Shown in pieces: positions 44,473 through 53,533 of a DNA stretch of 64,000 nucleotides. The notes under the pieces are model-generated. The model ran no database searches and was not told where the DNA came from. It saw only the letters and a program-made list of their open reading frames with translations. Position 1 is the stretch's first letter, and each line of letters starts with the position of its first letter. The position numbers were made by a program, and so were the translations under genes. This DNA is from a candidate division WOR-3 bacterium (GTDB lineage: Bacteria; Hydrothermota; UBA3072). The stretch covers positions 114,648 through 178,647 of the forward strand of contig JBDRZZ010000002.1 in the NCBI GenBank assembly GCA_039804165.1, read 5' to 3'.

Positions 44473-45009
44473 ATGAAAATAACACCTTTAGATATTAGAA
44501 AACAGGAGTTTAGAAGATCTTTTAAGGGATATGATAAAAATGAAGTAGATATTTTCCTTGAAATGTTAGCAAAGGAAATAGAGAATTTAATTCGTGAGAA
44601 TAAAAGAATGGCGGAACAATTAAAAGAATTAGATTCCAAAATTGAAGATTATAAAAGAATGGAAAAAACTCTTCAGGACACTTTAACCTCAACTCAAAGA
44701 ACAACTGATGAAATGAGAAGAAATGCAAGGAAAGAGGCTGAAATGATTATTCAAAAAGCTAAATTACAGGCAAGTGAAATTATAGAAGAAGCTGCTTCTA
44801 AAGTAAAAGATCTTCAGAGTCAAATTAGTGCTTTAAAAAGTCAAAGAAATGGCTTTATTATTCAGTTTAGAAGTTTTTTAGCTTCTCAGCTTAAAATGCT
44901 TGAAGAGGTTGAAAATATTAAGGGCCCAGAGATTACTGTTGGTCAAAAGGAGAAGGCTGAAGAAGTTGAAAAAGCAAAAATGAAAGTTCAAGAACTATTT
45001 AAGGAATAG
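44473..45009 (+). CDS. divIVA: DivIVA-domain coiled-coil protein
   Basis: A 178-residue protein opening with the DivIVA membrane-curvature domain (ITPLDIRKQEFRRSFKGYDK then NEVDIFLEML), followed by coiled coil from about 35 to 130. DivIVA-type proteins mark poles or division sites and recruit partners. The domain is best known in Gram-positive bacteria but occurs in several diderm lineages. AAAAAGGAGG precedes the ATG. It starts an operon with a purine phosphorylase, two TPR lipoproteins and nadD. Confidence 0.88.
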   Translation: MKITPLDIRKQEFRRSFKGYDKNEVDIFLEMLAKEIENLIRENKRMAEQLKELDSKIEDYKRMEKTLQDTLTSTQRTTDEMRRNARKEAEMIIQKAKLQASEIIEEAASKVKDLQSQISALKSQRNGFIIQFRSFLASQLKMLEEVENIKGPEITVGQKEKAEEVEKAKMKVQELFKE

Positions 45010-45018
45010 AGGAGAGAA

Positions 45019-45852
45019 ATGGCTTTTGAAGATAGAAGTTTTGAATCTTTGAGAGAAAGTAAAGAATATATTATAAAAAAAGTTAATTTTGAAAATTTTG
45101 ATATCGGTATAATTCTTGGTTCTGGACTTGGAGATGTTTCTGAGTCGATTGAAAATCCCGTAAGGATCCTTTACAAAGATATCCCAAATTTTCCTACTTC
45201 TACAGTGAAAGGACATTCCGGAGATCTTGTTTGTGGTCAAATTAAAGAGAAAAAAGTTTGTGTGATGAACGGAAGATTTCATTATTATGAGGGTTATGAT
45301 ATGGATAAGGTCACTTTTGGCACAAAGCTTTTGTGTCTTTTGGGAATAAAGATTCTTATAGTTACAAATGCTGCTGGAGGTGTAAATCCTCTTTTTAAAA
45401 GGGGAGACATAATGATTATAACTGACCATATTAATTTTTTCCCTGAGCATCCTCTAAGAGGACCAAATGATGAACGGTTTGGTCCTAGGTTTGTTGATAT
45501 GTTTAATACTTATGATAAGACTTTAGTGGAAAAGACAGAAGATATTGCGTTAAGGATGGGAATAATGATAAGAAAAGGTGTTTATTTTGGTCTCCAAGGT
45601 CCGACTTTTGAGACTGGAGCTGAATATAGAATGATAAGGATCTTAGGAGCAGATGCGGTTGGAATGTCAACGGTTCCTGAGGTAATTGTAGCGAAATGGA
45701 TGGGAAGAAAAATCCTCGGTCTTTCAGTAATAACAGATATGTGCTTGCCTGATGCAATGGAAGAGGTAAGTCATGAAGTTGTTTTAGAAGCTGCAAATAA
45801 GGCCGCTCCTAAACTTTCTAAATTAATTGTTGAAGTTGTTAAAGAAATATAA
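45019..45852 (+). CDS. punA: purine nucleoside phosphorylase (trimeric type)
   Basis: Cleaves purine nucleosides with phosphate in salvage. 277 residues of the PNP/MTAP type: GIILGSGLGDV near 31-41, TNAAGGVNPLFKRGD near 116-130, QGPTFETGAEYRM and GMSTVPEVIVAKWMG. Asparagine or aspartate at the base-binding position was not assigned, so inosine/guanosine specificity is inferred from the family. The end overlaps the TPR lipoprotein gene. Confidence 0.93.
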   Translation: MAFEDRSFESLRESKEYIIKKVNFENFDIGIILGSGLGDVSESIENPVRILYKDIPNFPTSTVKGHSGDLVCGQIKEKKVCVMNGRFHYYEGYDMDKVTFGTKLLCLLGIKILIVTNAAGGVNPLFKRGDIMIITDHINFFPEHPLRGPNDERFGPRFVDMFNTYDKTLVEKTEDIALRMGIMIRKGVYFGLQGPTFETGAEYRMIRILGADAVGMSTVPEVIVAKWMGRKILGLSVITDMCLPDAMEEVSHEVVLEAANKAAPKLSKLIVEVVKEI

Positions 45853-46705
45853 AATCTCTCTAATATTACTCCTTTTGTTTTTTTGTTGCCGAAAAGAAAG
45901 CACTTATAATAAGGCTTTTGAATACTATCGCTCGCTTAAACCTACCAGAGCTTTAATTCTATTGGAAAACTCCGAAGTCCCAAGAGAAATTTTCCTTCAG
46001 GGAGAAATCTATTTGAATTTGAATGCCCCGAGGAGAGCTTTGAAGTGTTTTGATAAATTAATTGCTAAGGATCCAAAATGGAAACCTAAGGTTCTTGAAA
46101 AACTTATAGAAGAGGCTGAAAAATCTGCAAAGAAAAGAAAAACTTTTACTGCTGTAATGATTTATTCAAAAATTTTGGAAATAGACCCTGGATATGATCT
46201 AAAGGACAAAAATATCTTAATGGGAGATTGGTTTTTTGATTCGAGAGAATATGAGAAAAGCATAAATTTTTATATAAAGGGATTAGAGTATGATAACAAA
46301 AATGGAGATGTTAGGTTGAAATTAGCTCAATCTTACATAAGTATGGATGACTTAGTGTCAGCTTATGAAGTTCTTAAAGAAGCAATAAAGGAATATTCAA
46401 ATTGGCGATTAAGATATTGGCTTGGAAAAATTTCTTTTAAACTTGGGGAAAAGAGATTTGAAGAAGGAAATTATGAATCAGCGGAGTTGTATCTTAGAGA
46501 AGTTATTTCTCTTGGAATTCCAGAGATCTTAGTTGATGATGCATATTTTTTATTGGGAGATATAAAGTTTAGTCAGGAACAATATGAAGAAGCAAAGGAG
46601 TGTTACCACAAGGTTCTGGAAATCAATAAATTAGCTAAACCTAGGATTAGAAAAGAGGCGGAAGAGATTCTTGAAATTATAAAAAATATGGAGGAAAAAT
46701 CTTGA
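45827..46705 (+). CDS. TPR-repeat lipoprotein
   Basis: Up to 292 residues. TTG codons at 45827, 45830 and 45836 are possible starts, all inside the end of punA; none has a clear ribosome binding site. The signal ISLILLLLFFCC leads to a lipobox cysteine, then several tetratricopeptide helices (ILEIDPGYDL...; YEKSINFYIKGLEYDNKNGD; YEEAKECYHKVLEINKLA). It probably scaffolds envelope proteins. The next gene product is a BamD-like TPR lipoprotein, overlapping by four bases. Confidence 0.8.
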   Translation: MLKLLKKYKISLILLLLFFCCRKESTYNKAFEYYRSLKPTRALILLENSEVPREIFLQGEIYLNLNAPRRALKCFDKLIAKDPKWKPKVLEKLIEEAEKSAKKRKTFTAVMIYSKILEIDPGYDLKDKNILMGDWFFDSREYEKSINFYIKGLEYDNKNGDVRLKLAQSYISMDDLVSAYEVLKEAIKEYSNWRLRYWLGKISFKLGEKRFEEGNYESAELYLREVISLGIPEILVDDAYFLLGDIKFSQEQYEEAKECYHKVLEINKLAKPRIRKEAEEILEIIKNMEEKS

Positions 46706-47418
46706 AGAGATACACTTTTTTACTTGTTGCTTTTCTATTTATTTCTTGTGGGAAAAATGTTATTCCCGAGCTAGGTTCTGCAGACGAAGAGTTTAAGTTA
46801 GCTGTTGAATTATTTAACCAAGGAAAATATAAAAAAGCAATTGAATACTTTAAAACTTTCTTTAATAGATATCCGGGAAGTCACTGGATTGACGATGCTC
46901 AATTTTATTATGCTGAATCATATTATAAATTAAAAATATATGATGAGGCACTTAATGAGTTCCAATTTCTTGTAAATAATTTTCCTAATTCTTCTTGGAG
47001 TGAACAAGGATTATTGAGGATTGCTCAATGTATGGAAAGGATGAGTCCTATACCTCAGAGAGATCAGACTTTAACAGAAGAGGCAATAAAGACCTATGAG
47101 ATGTTTATAAAAAAGTATCCTTATTCAAAATGGTTAGATGAAGCTAAAGAAGGTAAGAAAAATGCTGAAGAAAAGTTAAATAAGAAGTTACTTGAAATTG
47201 GGGAGATGTATCTTAAAGTAGGTATTAAGGAAGCGGCGGTTTTTTATCTTGAAAAAGTGGCAGAGAAAAGCGAGAGGTGGAAAGATAAGGCCAATTTATT
47301 ACTTGGGGATATAGCTCTTTCTAATAATTCTGATTCTCTTGCAATTTCATACTACGAGAAAGTTGAGGGAGAATTAAAAGAAAAAGCCCAGAAAAAATTG
47401 AGTAAGTTGAAAAAGTGA
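46702..47418 (+). CDS. bamD: BamD-like outer-membrane assembly lipoprotein
   Basis: A 238-residue lipoprotein: signal peptide with lipobox LFISC (cysteine at about 16) and TPR repeats in BamD order, EEFKLAVELFNQGKYKKAIE, then FFNRYPGSHWIDDAQFYYAE and FLVNNFPNSSWSEQ. BamD docks on BamA and is needed for barrel insertion; bamA is not in the window, so the name rests on pattern. TTG start overlapping the previous stop, and its stop overlaps nadD. Confidence 0.8.
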   Translation: MKRYTFLLVAFLFISCGKNVIPELGSADEEFKLAVELFNQGKYKKAIEYFKTFFNRYPGSHWIDDAQFYYAESYYKLKIYDEALNEFQFLVNNFPNSSWSEQGLLRIAQCMERMSPIPQRDQTLTEEAIKTYEMFIKKYPYSKWLDEAKEGKKNAEEKLNKKLLEIGEMYLKVGIKEAAVFYLEKVAEKSERWKDKANLLLGDIALSNNSDSLAISYYEKVEGELKEKAQKKLSKLKK

Positions 47419-47972
47419 AAGGAATTTTTGGTGGGAATTTTGATCCTGTCCATATTGGGCATTTAATACTTGCTACAGATGCATTAGATTTATTAAACCT
47501 TGAAAAAATATTATTCGTTCCAGCCTGGCGTTCTCCTTTTAAGAATTCTGAGGATTCTCTTCCATTTAAAGACAGATATAATATGTTAAAATTAGCTACA
47601 AAGAGTAGTAAATTTTTTGAAGTTTTAGATATAGAGTCTAAAAGGAAGGGAATATCCTACACCTATGATACAATAAAAGAATTACTTAAAAAAGAAAAAG
47701 AACTTTGTCTTCTTATAGGGGAGGATCAGGCTTGTGATTTCAAAAAATGGTATAAATGGGAAGAAATTTTAAAATTGGTGAAAGTTTTTGTATTTAGAAG
47801 GAGTGTAGTAATCCCTAAAAAATTTCCAAAGGGCTTAATCCTACTTAATTCAAGAATAGTCCAAATATCTTCAACAGAAATAAGAGATAAAATTAAAGAA
47901 GGCAAACCAGTTGATTTTCTTCTTCCAAAGGAAGTTTTAACCTACATAAATAGACGCAATTTATATAAATAA
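47415..47972 (+). CDS. nadD: nicotinate-nucleotide adenylyltransferase
   Basis: Makes deamido-NAD from nicotinate mononucleotide and ATP. 185 residues with GIFGGNFDPVHIGHLI at 3-18, including the HIGH-like motif, and the C-terminal ISSTEIRDKIKEG motif that binds ATP. GTG start in a GTGA overlap with the BamD gene. It converges with rnr, leaving 14 bases between the stops. Confidence 0.95.
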   Translation: MKGIFGGNFDPVHIGHLILATDALDLLNLEKILFVPAWRSPFKNSEDSLPFKDRYNMLKLATKSSKFFEVLDIESKRKGISYTYDTIKELLKKEKELCLLIGEDQACDFKKWYKWEEILKLVKVFVFRRSVVIPKKFPKGLILLNSRIVQISSTEIRDKIKEGKPVDFLLPKEVLTYINRRNLYK

Positions 47973-47986
47973 AAACATCAAAAATT

Positions 47987-49993
47987 TTATTTTTTCTTTT
48001 CTATTTTACCTGCAAATTCAAAAGTTAATTCCCCTTTTAAAGGAGAAACAGTATAAATATTGCATAGTAAAAGGTCTCCTATATGGAACTTATAATATTT
48101 ACCTGAAAGAGAACTATTTGTTATTTTATAGCTGTCGGGAGGGAGCATCCTAATAGGAATGAACCCTGTTACAAGGAAATCTTCCAGTTCTACCCATATT
48201 CCATTAGATGAAACATTTGTTATTATTCCTTTTACAGCCTTATCAGGATTTTTTTCTAAATATCTTAAAATGAAGTAGGTTGTTATTTCTCTTTCTGCAG
48301 AATCTGCTTTCCATTCTTGCTCAGTTGCATGGTCGGCTATCAATTTTAATTCTTCCTGTGAGTAACTTTCTCCAAAAAGTAGTCTTTGAACAACAATATC
48401 AGGATACCTTCTTATAGGAGAAGTAAAATGGGTATATAGCTTTGACCCCAAACCATAGTGAGGTTGGGGTCTTGCAATATATCTTGCTTTTTTCATACAT
48501 CTTAAAAGTTCGTAATTTAACACTCTTCTGTAAGAAGAATCTTTTATTTCCTCAAGAAATTTGGATAAATCTTTCCTTTCTAAAGATGGGAGGTGGAATC
48601 CAAGATTTTCTACAAGTTTTTTAAATTGTTCTAATTCTCTTTTTTCTGGTTCTTCGTGAATTCTATAAAGTCCAGGATTTTCACTTTTTTCTAATTGTTC
48701 CGCCACAGCTTCGTTTGCAGCTATCATAAATTGTTCAATGATTTTGTGTGTCCATAGTTCCTTTATGGGGAGAATACCTACTGGTTCAGAGTTATCGAAG
48801 ATTACTTTCACTTCCTCTTTGTAGAAGTCAAGATATCCTTCTCTTCTTCTCTTTTCAAAGAGAATTTTTGCAAGTTCTGAAGCGATTTGGAGGTCTGACT
48901 CTAACTCAGAATTCTTTTTCCCATCAAGAATCTCTTGGGCTTCTTCATAAGAAAACTTTTTATAAGATTTTATTTCGGATTTGTAAAACTCTTTCTTTAT
49001 GGGATTACCCTTTTTATCAAATTTAATGTAAACCGTTATTGTGGGTAATTTTTTGTTCTCCTCAAGACTTAAGGATCTAGTTATTTCTTCAGGCATCATA
49101 AAGTAGGTTTCGTTTGGAAGATATGTAGTGCAGCCTCTCTCTTTGGCTTCTTTATCAATAGCTGAATCCTTTTTTACTACATCACTAACAGCAGCAATAT
49201 GAACCCAGAGATGAAACCCATTATTGTCTTTATTTACTGAAATCGCATCATCTAATTCTTTAGCATCAGAAGGGTCAATAGTAAATGTCTTTAAAAAAGT
49301 AAAATCTTCTCTCCTTTCAGTTGAAATAAAAGAAAAATTTTTTGCTTCATCTAATGCTTTTTTTGAAAAGGTATTTTCCAAATTGTATTCTTCTTTTACA
49401 ATGACTTTGTATAAGTTACTTTTATTTATTTTTTTACAAAATTTTACAAGAGGTGGAAGGGTGGTTGTCGTCCATTTTACAAATTCAACAAGAATGTAAT
49501 CTCCTTCTTTTATTTTATTATCGATCTCTTGAATTTCAAATAAATGAGGGATATTTTTATTTTGTGGTTTAAACATCAATTTCCCGTCTATAGAGATTAC
49601 TTCTCCTATAAAGTATTTTCTGGAACGTTCTAATATCTTTTCTATTTTTGCTTTCCATCTACCTCTTGATTTTCCGATTATTCTTCCTAAAACTAGGTCT
49701 CCATTTAAAGCTGTATAAGTGTTTCCGGGAGCAATAAACAAATCTCTCATTTCGGAAGAAGGCATTAGGAAACCAAATCCTTCGCTTTTTCCATCAAAAA
49801 TTCCTTTTATATATCCTACTTTATGGGGAAGAGCAAATTTTTCCCCTTTTGATACAATTTTACCTTGTTTTTCAAGCTCTTTTAACGTGGACCTTATGTG
49901 TTTACCACACTTTTTCTTAAGAACTTTTAAGCTTATATAACCTGAGCGACTTCTCTCGAGTATATCAAATATGCATTGAATTTTTTTCTTCAT
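47987..49993 (-). CDS. rnr: ribonuclease R
   Basis: A processive 3'-5' exoribonuclease that digests structured RNA and takes part in tmRNA-linked decay. 668 residues: N-terminal helix-turn-helix and cold-shock domains, the RNB catalytic domain with IDPSDAKELDDAIS (the metal-binding aspartates), and a C-terminal S1 domain (VKGIITNVSSNGIWVELEDF). It is slightly short of E. coli RNase R because the basic tail is small. Last gene of the lptC-lptA-lptB-rpoN-rnr unit. Confidence 0.94.
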   Translation of the reverse strand: MKKKIQCIFDILERSRSGYISLKVLKKKCGKHIRSTLKELEKQGKIVSKGEKFALPHKVGYIKGIFDGKSEGFGFLMPSSEMRDLFIAPGNTYTALNGDLVLGRIIGKSRGRWKAKIEKILERSRKYFIGEVISIDGKLMFKPQNKNIPHLFEIQEIDNKIKEGDYILVEFVKWTTTTLPPLVKFCKKINKSNLYKVIVKEEYNLENTFSKKALDEAKNFSFISTERREDFTFLKTFTIDPSDAKELDDAISVNKDNNGFHLWVHIAAVSDVVKKDSAIDKEAKERGCTTYLPNETYFMMPEEITRSLSLEENKKLPTITVYIKFDKKGNPIKKEFYKSEIKSYKKFSYEEAQEILDGKKNSELESDLQIASELAKILFEKRRREGYLDFYKEEVKVIFDNSEPVGILPIKELWTHKIIEQFMIAANEAVAEQLEKSENPGLYRIHEEPEKRELEQFKKLVENLGFHLPSLERKDLSKFLEEIKDSSYRRVLNYELLRCMKKARYIARPQPHYGLGSKLYTHFTSPIRRYPDIVVQRLLFGESYSQEELKLIADHATEQEWKADSAEREITTYFILRYLEKNPDKAVKGIITNVSSNGIWVELEDFLVTGFIPIRMLPPDSYKITNSSLSGKYYKFHIGDLLLCNIYTVSPLKGELTFEFAGKIEKKK

Positions 49994-50017
49994 CTTTAAG
50001 ATTTAAATTATTTCTTT

Positions 50018-51430
50018 TTAATCTAAGACTTCTTTTTTCCTTTTTGATTTAGGAGGTATCCCCATTTGAGTTCTATATTTTGCCACGGTTCGTCGATTAA
50101 TATTTATTCCTTCTTTTTCTAATTCTTTTTTTATTTCTATATCAGACAATTTCTTACTCCCTTCCGATTCAATCATTCTTTTTATCTTCTCTCTAATTAA
50201 GTTTGTAGAAATGCTCTGCGTTTCTGTTTTAAGCCCTCCACTCAATAGATATTTTATAGGAAAAACTCCTTTTGGAGTTTGAATATAGGTATCTTTTATA
50301 TATCTTGAGATAGTAGATTCAGATAAATTAGTATTTTCTGCTATTTTTTTGAGAGAAAGGGGTTTCATATACATTACTCCTTTCTCAATAAATTCTTTTT
50401 GGGTATTTAATATATACTCTATTACTTTTCTAAAATTCTTCTTTCTTAACTCAAGAGTTTGGAGAATTATTCTTATCCTTTCCATCCACTTTTCAACAAA
50501 CTTTATTGTTTTTTTATCAAATTTTTCAGGGGCTTGTAGGATTTCAATATATTTTGGATTTAATCTAAAGAAAGGAAGTTCAGGCTCATTTATAGAAATT
50601 TTTAATTCTTTATCTTCCTTTTCAACAATTATAGAGGGTATAACATAATTCACTTCCCCAAAACTACTTCCTAAAAGACGAGGTGTAATTTTCCCAATTT
50701 TTTTTATGGCGTTTTTTACTTCTTCTAAGCTTATGTTTAATTTTGTAGCAATCTTTTTTATTTCTTTTTTCTTATATTCTTCCCAGAAATCGTTGACTAT
50801 AGTGAGTTCCAATTTTGGGTCTTCATAGTTTCTTTCAAGATATAATCTTATTGCCTCTCTTTCGTTTCTTGCCCCAATCCCTGGAGGAGCACAATCTTGG
50901 ATAATCTTAAGGACTTTTTCTACATCCTTTTCTGGAATATTAAAATATTCGGCTATTGTTGGGAGAGGAATGTCTAAAAATCCATTATCATTAAGTGAAT
51001 CAATTATGTATTCTCCAACTTCTATCAATTTTTCATCAGACAGTTCCATCCTAAGATCCATTTTTAGCTCTTCATAAGGAGTTGATACATAAGGTATTTG
51101 AAGACCTTCAGATTCTTCCTCTTCAGATGGAGTGAAGTAATTAATAAAATCTTCTTTAAAAAAATCTCTTAATTCTTTATTAAGAAGTTTCTCTGTTGAT
51201 TCTTCATCTTCGGAAGAAGGAGGCTCTTCTATCTCTATTCTCTCAGGAATTTCTTCTTCTGGCATTATTAGTAGTGGATTTCTTTCTATCTCTTGTCTTA
51301 TTAAATCTTTTAACTCGAGATGAGGACATTGTAAAATTTTTATCATTAAGACCTGAAGAGGACTTAACTTTTGCTCAAGCCTTAAACCATGTCTTAGTTT
51401 TTGTATATAAAATTTTTTATCTTCTTCCAT
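50018..51430 (-). CDS. rpoN: RNA polymerase sigma-54 factor
   Basis: A 470-residue sigma-54. The glutamine-rich region I is LRHGLRLEQKLSPLQVLMIK, the core-binding domain is in the middle, a helix-turn-helix reads SLKKIAENTNLSESTISRYI, and the RpoN box RRTVAKYRTQMGIPP lies near the C-terminus. It should serve the PilR activator at 30624-31955. The lptB-rpoN neighbourhood is the same as in proteobacteria. The start follows lptB by one base. Confidence 0.95.
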   Translation of the reverse strand: MEEDKKFYIQKLRHGLRLEQKLSPLQVLMIKILQCPHLELKDLIRQEIERNPLLIMPEEEIPERIEIEEPPSSEDEESTEKLLNKELRDFFKEDFINYFTPSEEEESEGLQIPYVSTPYEELKMDLRMELSDEKLIEVGEYIIDSLNDNGFLDIPLPTIAEYFNIPEKDVEKVLKIIQDCAPPGIGARNEREAIRLYLERNYEDPKLELTIVNDFWEEYKKKEIKKIATKLNISLEEVKNAIKKIGKITPRLLGSSFGEVNYVIPSIIVEKEDKELKISINEPELPFFRLNPKYIEILQAPEKFDKKTIKFVEKWMERIRIILQTLELRKKNFRKVIEYILNTQKEFIEKGVMYMKPLSLKKIAENTNLSESTISRYIKDTYIQTPKGVFPIKYLLSGGLKTETQSISTNLIREKIKRMIESEGSKKLSDIEIKKELEKEGININRRTVAKYRTQMGIPPKSKRKKEVLD

Positions 51431-51431
51431 T

Positions 51432-52151
51432 TTATAACCTAAATTTTTCTCCTAAATACAATTTTTTAGCTTTCTTACTTGAGATGAGATCCTCTGCCTT
51501 ACCTTTTAGAATTATTTCTCCATCATACATTAAATAAGCTCTATCTGTGATCTCTAAAGTTTCTCTCACATTGTGATCGGTTATTAAAATTCCTATATTT
51601 TTCTTCTTAAGCACTAACACCAGTTCTTGAAGTTCTTCTCTAGTGATTGGATCAATTCCAGTAAAGGGTTCATCTAAGAGTAAGAATTTGGGGTTTGAAG
51701 TGAGTGCTCTTGCAATTTCAACTCTTCTTCTTTCTCCTCCAGAAAGATTATAAGCCATTCTTTTAAGGATAGGGGTTAAGTTAAATTCGCTCACCAAGAG
51801 ATCGAATCTTTTTTTTCTTTCTTTAGGATCCTTGACTAAAATTTCAAGTACAGAGAGTAAATTATTTTCAACTGAAAGACCTCTAAAAATTGAAGCCTCT
51901 TGAGGTAAATAACCAATCCCTAATTGGGCTCTTTTATGCATAGGTTTATCTGTGATTCTTTCTTTATCTAAATAAATTTCTCCTGATTCCGGTTTTATAA
52001 ATCCTGTTATCATATAAAAAGTCGTTGTTTTTCCTGCCCCATTTGGTCCCAAAAGGCCAACAATTTCTCCTTGCTCTACCTCAAGTTTTACATTATTAAC
52101 AACTGTTTTTCTATTGTATTTTTTAACTAGATCTTCCGCTCGTAGTATCAT
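51432..52151 (-). CDS. lptB: LPS export ABC transporter ATPase
   Basis: Powers extraction of lipopolysaccharide from the inner membrane. 239 residues: Walker A GPNGAGKTTT near 35-44, signature LSGGERRRVEIARAL and Walker B FLLLDEPFTGIDP, with the LptB-typical LGIGYLPQEASIFRGLSVE. It overlaps the end of lptA by 29 bases. The permease partners LptF and LptG are not in the window. Confidence 0.95.
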   Translation of the reverse strand: MILRAEDLVKKYNRKTVVNNVKLEVEQGEIVGLLGPNGAGKTTTFYMITGFIKPESGEIYLDKERITDKPMHKRAQLGIGYLPQEASIFRGLSVENNLLSVLEILVKDPKERKKRFDLLVSEFNLTPILKRMAYNLSGGERRRVEIARALTSNPKFLLLDEPFTGIDPITREELQELVLVLKKKNIGILITDHNVRETLEITDRAYLMYDGEIILKGKAEDLISSKKAKKLYLGEKFRL

Positions 52152-52962
52152 TTTTAATAAATCTTCCTCTTGGGTTTCCTTTTACAAGCACACTGTCTAT
52201 TGTTTCTTTATTGTAATAGATATTTATTGTGTCTCCCCACACAATATTCTTACCTTCCTTAGTTTGTGTTGCGACTTTTCCATATAATGCTCTTAAAATA
52301 TTGGTCTTATGGTCAACAGTAATGATTTCACCCATTATAGAATCTTTATTTTTTACAATTAATGGCTCATTTATTAGAGTAGAAATATTTTTATTTATAT
52401 TATAAAGTAACTTTCCAGAACGCCCATAAAAATCTCTATGGTTAAAAATAACTTCAGAAATAAATTTATAGGTAGAGTCTTTTAGAGTGTAAGTAGTCTT
52501 ATCTGCTGTAATCGTTATACTTGGGGTTTTAAATTCTGGCTTGCCTTTAATTATTATAGAATCTTTACAGAAATCTGCTCTTTCTCCTTTTACTTCAATT
52601 GTATCAGAAGTATAGATTAAACTCCCAAACAAAATTCCTTTTTCCTCCTCCTTAAAGAAAACCAAGGAATCCCCTTTTAAAGTATCTTCTCTCCATATTT
52701 TTATATTCCCTTTTCCAAAGATAGTTTTAAATGGAATTTTATAATTTAAGACATTAGAACTCATAGAAAAATTTTTACTTTTTAAAAAGACGCTATCAAT
52801 TAAAGCTAAGGAGGTATCTGTTTGAAAAGCTTCTTTTGCTCTTATGTAGATTTCGTCAGAATAAATTTCAACACCTCCTTTAAATATAGTTTGATTTCTA
52901 TCAATAATTTCTACAGTTCCTGAGCTAATTTTGTATGGAATCATTAAAAAGAAGAGGATCAT
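52123..52962 (-). CDS. lptA: LptA/OstA-like periplasmic LPS transport protein
   Basis: A 279-residue exported protein with a short signal-like N-terminus (MILFFLMIPYKISSG) and repeated beta-jellyroll strands of the OstA type, for example IYSDEIYIRAKEAFQTDTS and VKGERADFCKDSIIIKGKPE. It is longer than E. coli LptA, so it may hold more than one OstA unit. It should form the bridge for LPS between LptC and LptD. The ATG overlaps the lptC TGA and the end overlaps lptB. Confidence 0.83.
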   Translation of the reverse strand: MILFFLMIPYKISSGTVEIIDRNQTIFKGGVEIYSDEIYIRAKEAFQTDTSLALIDSVFLKSKNFSMSSNVLNYKIPFKTIFGKGNIKIWREDTLKGDSLVFFKEEEKGILFGSLIYTSDTIEVKGERADFCKDSIIIKGKPEFKTPSITITADKTTYTLKDSTYKFISEVIFNHRDFYGRSGKLLYNINKNISTLINEPLIVKNKDSIMGEIITVDHKTNILRALYGKVATQTKEGKNIVWGDTINIYYNKETIDSVLVKGNPRGRFIKNDTTSGRSS

Positions 52963-53456
52963 TTAAATTCACCTTCTCCAGTAAACTTTTCTTTTATGAT
53001 TATTTTTTTTAAATCTGGATCTGCTTCAAGCCCTTTACCTTTATAAGTTTCTTTTCCTTTAGAGTATTTAATTTCACTATCTGTGAAGATTTTTTGTCTA
53101 TCTTCAGACCAGTTTAACTCATCTGTCCATAATTTCATTGAATCACTAGATGTAATTACCACATTTCCCATTACCTTTAAATCTTTATTATTATTGAAAA
53201 TAAATCCACTATCAGCCTTTAAAATAGAAGAAATTCCTGAATTTATCTCAAAAAATTCCACTTCTAACCCATATATGGAAATTGTATCTGAGATTTTTGC
53301 TTTTTTTGCAATTAATCTCCAACTAAGCTTACTTCCTTTATAATTTTTGAGAACAAAAGAAGATAAGCTTTCTTCCTTTTTTATATTTTCTGTTTCCTCT
53401 GGATTTCTACAACTCCAGAAAGAAAGGAGAGCAAATATTAAAAATATCTTATTCAT
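52959..53456 (-). CDS. lptC: LptC-like LPS transport lipoprotein
   Basis: 165 residues from the ATG at 53454-53456; a TTG seven codons earlier is open but lies inside the predicted promoter, so the ATG is preferred. The N-terminus MNKIFLIFALLSFWSC is a lipoprotein signal, and the OstA-like beta domain follows (SIYGLEVEFFEINSGISSIL; GNVVITSSDSMKLWTDEL). E. coli LptC is membrane-anchored instead; lipidated LptC-like proteins exist in other phyla. The predicted transcript starts at the ATG, making the lpt operon leaderless. Confidence 0.82.
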   Translation of the reverse strand: MNKIFLIFALLSFWSCRNPEETENIKKEESLSSFVLKNYKGSKLSWRLIAKKAKISDTISIYGLEVEFFEINSGISSILKADSGFIFNNNKDLKVMGNVVITSSDSMKLWTDELNWSEDRQKIFTDSEIKYSKGKETYKGKGLEADPDLKKIIIKEKFTGEGEFK

Positions 53457-53462
53457 AATATA

Positions 53463-53490
53463 AATATAAGCTTCCAAAATTAAAAGTCAA
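53463..53490 (-). promoter_or_regulatory. promoter of the lpt-rpoN-rnr operon, predicted leaderless
   Basis: Minus strand TTGACT (53485-53490), 16-base spacer, TATATT (53463-53468), then six bases to the lptC ATG. Confidence 0.65.
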
Positions 53491-53533
53491 CACAAGAGGT
53501 AAGAAAGCCTATAGAATCTTAAAGGTCATTACT

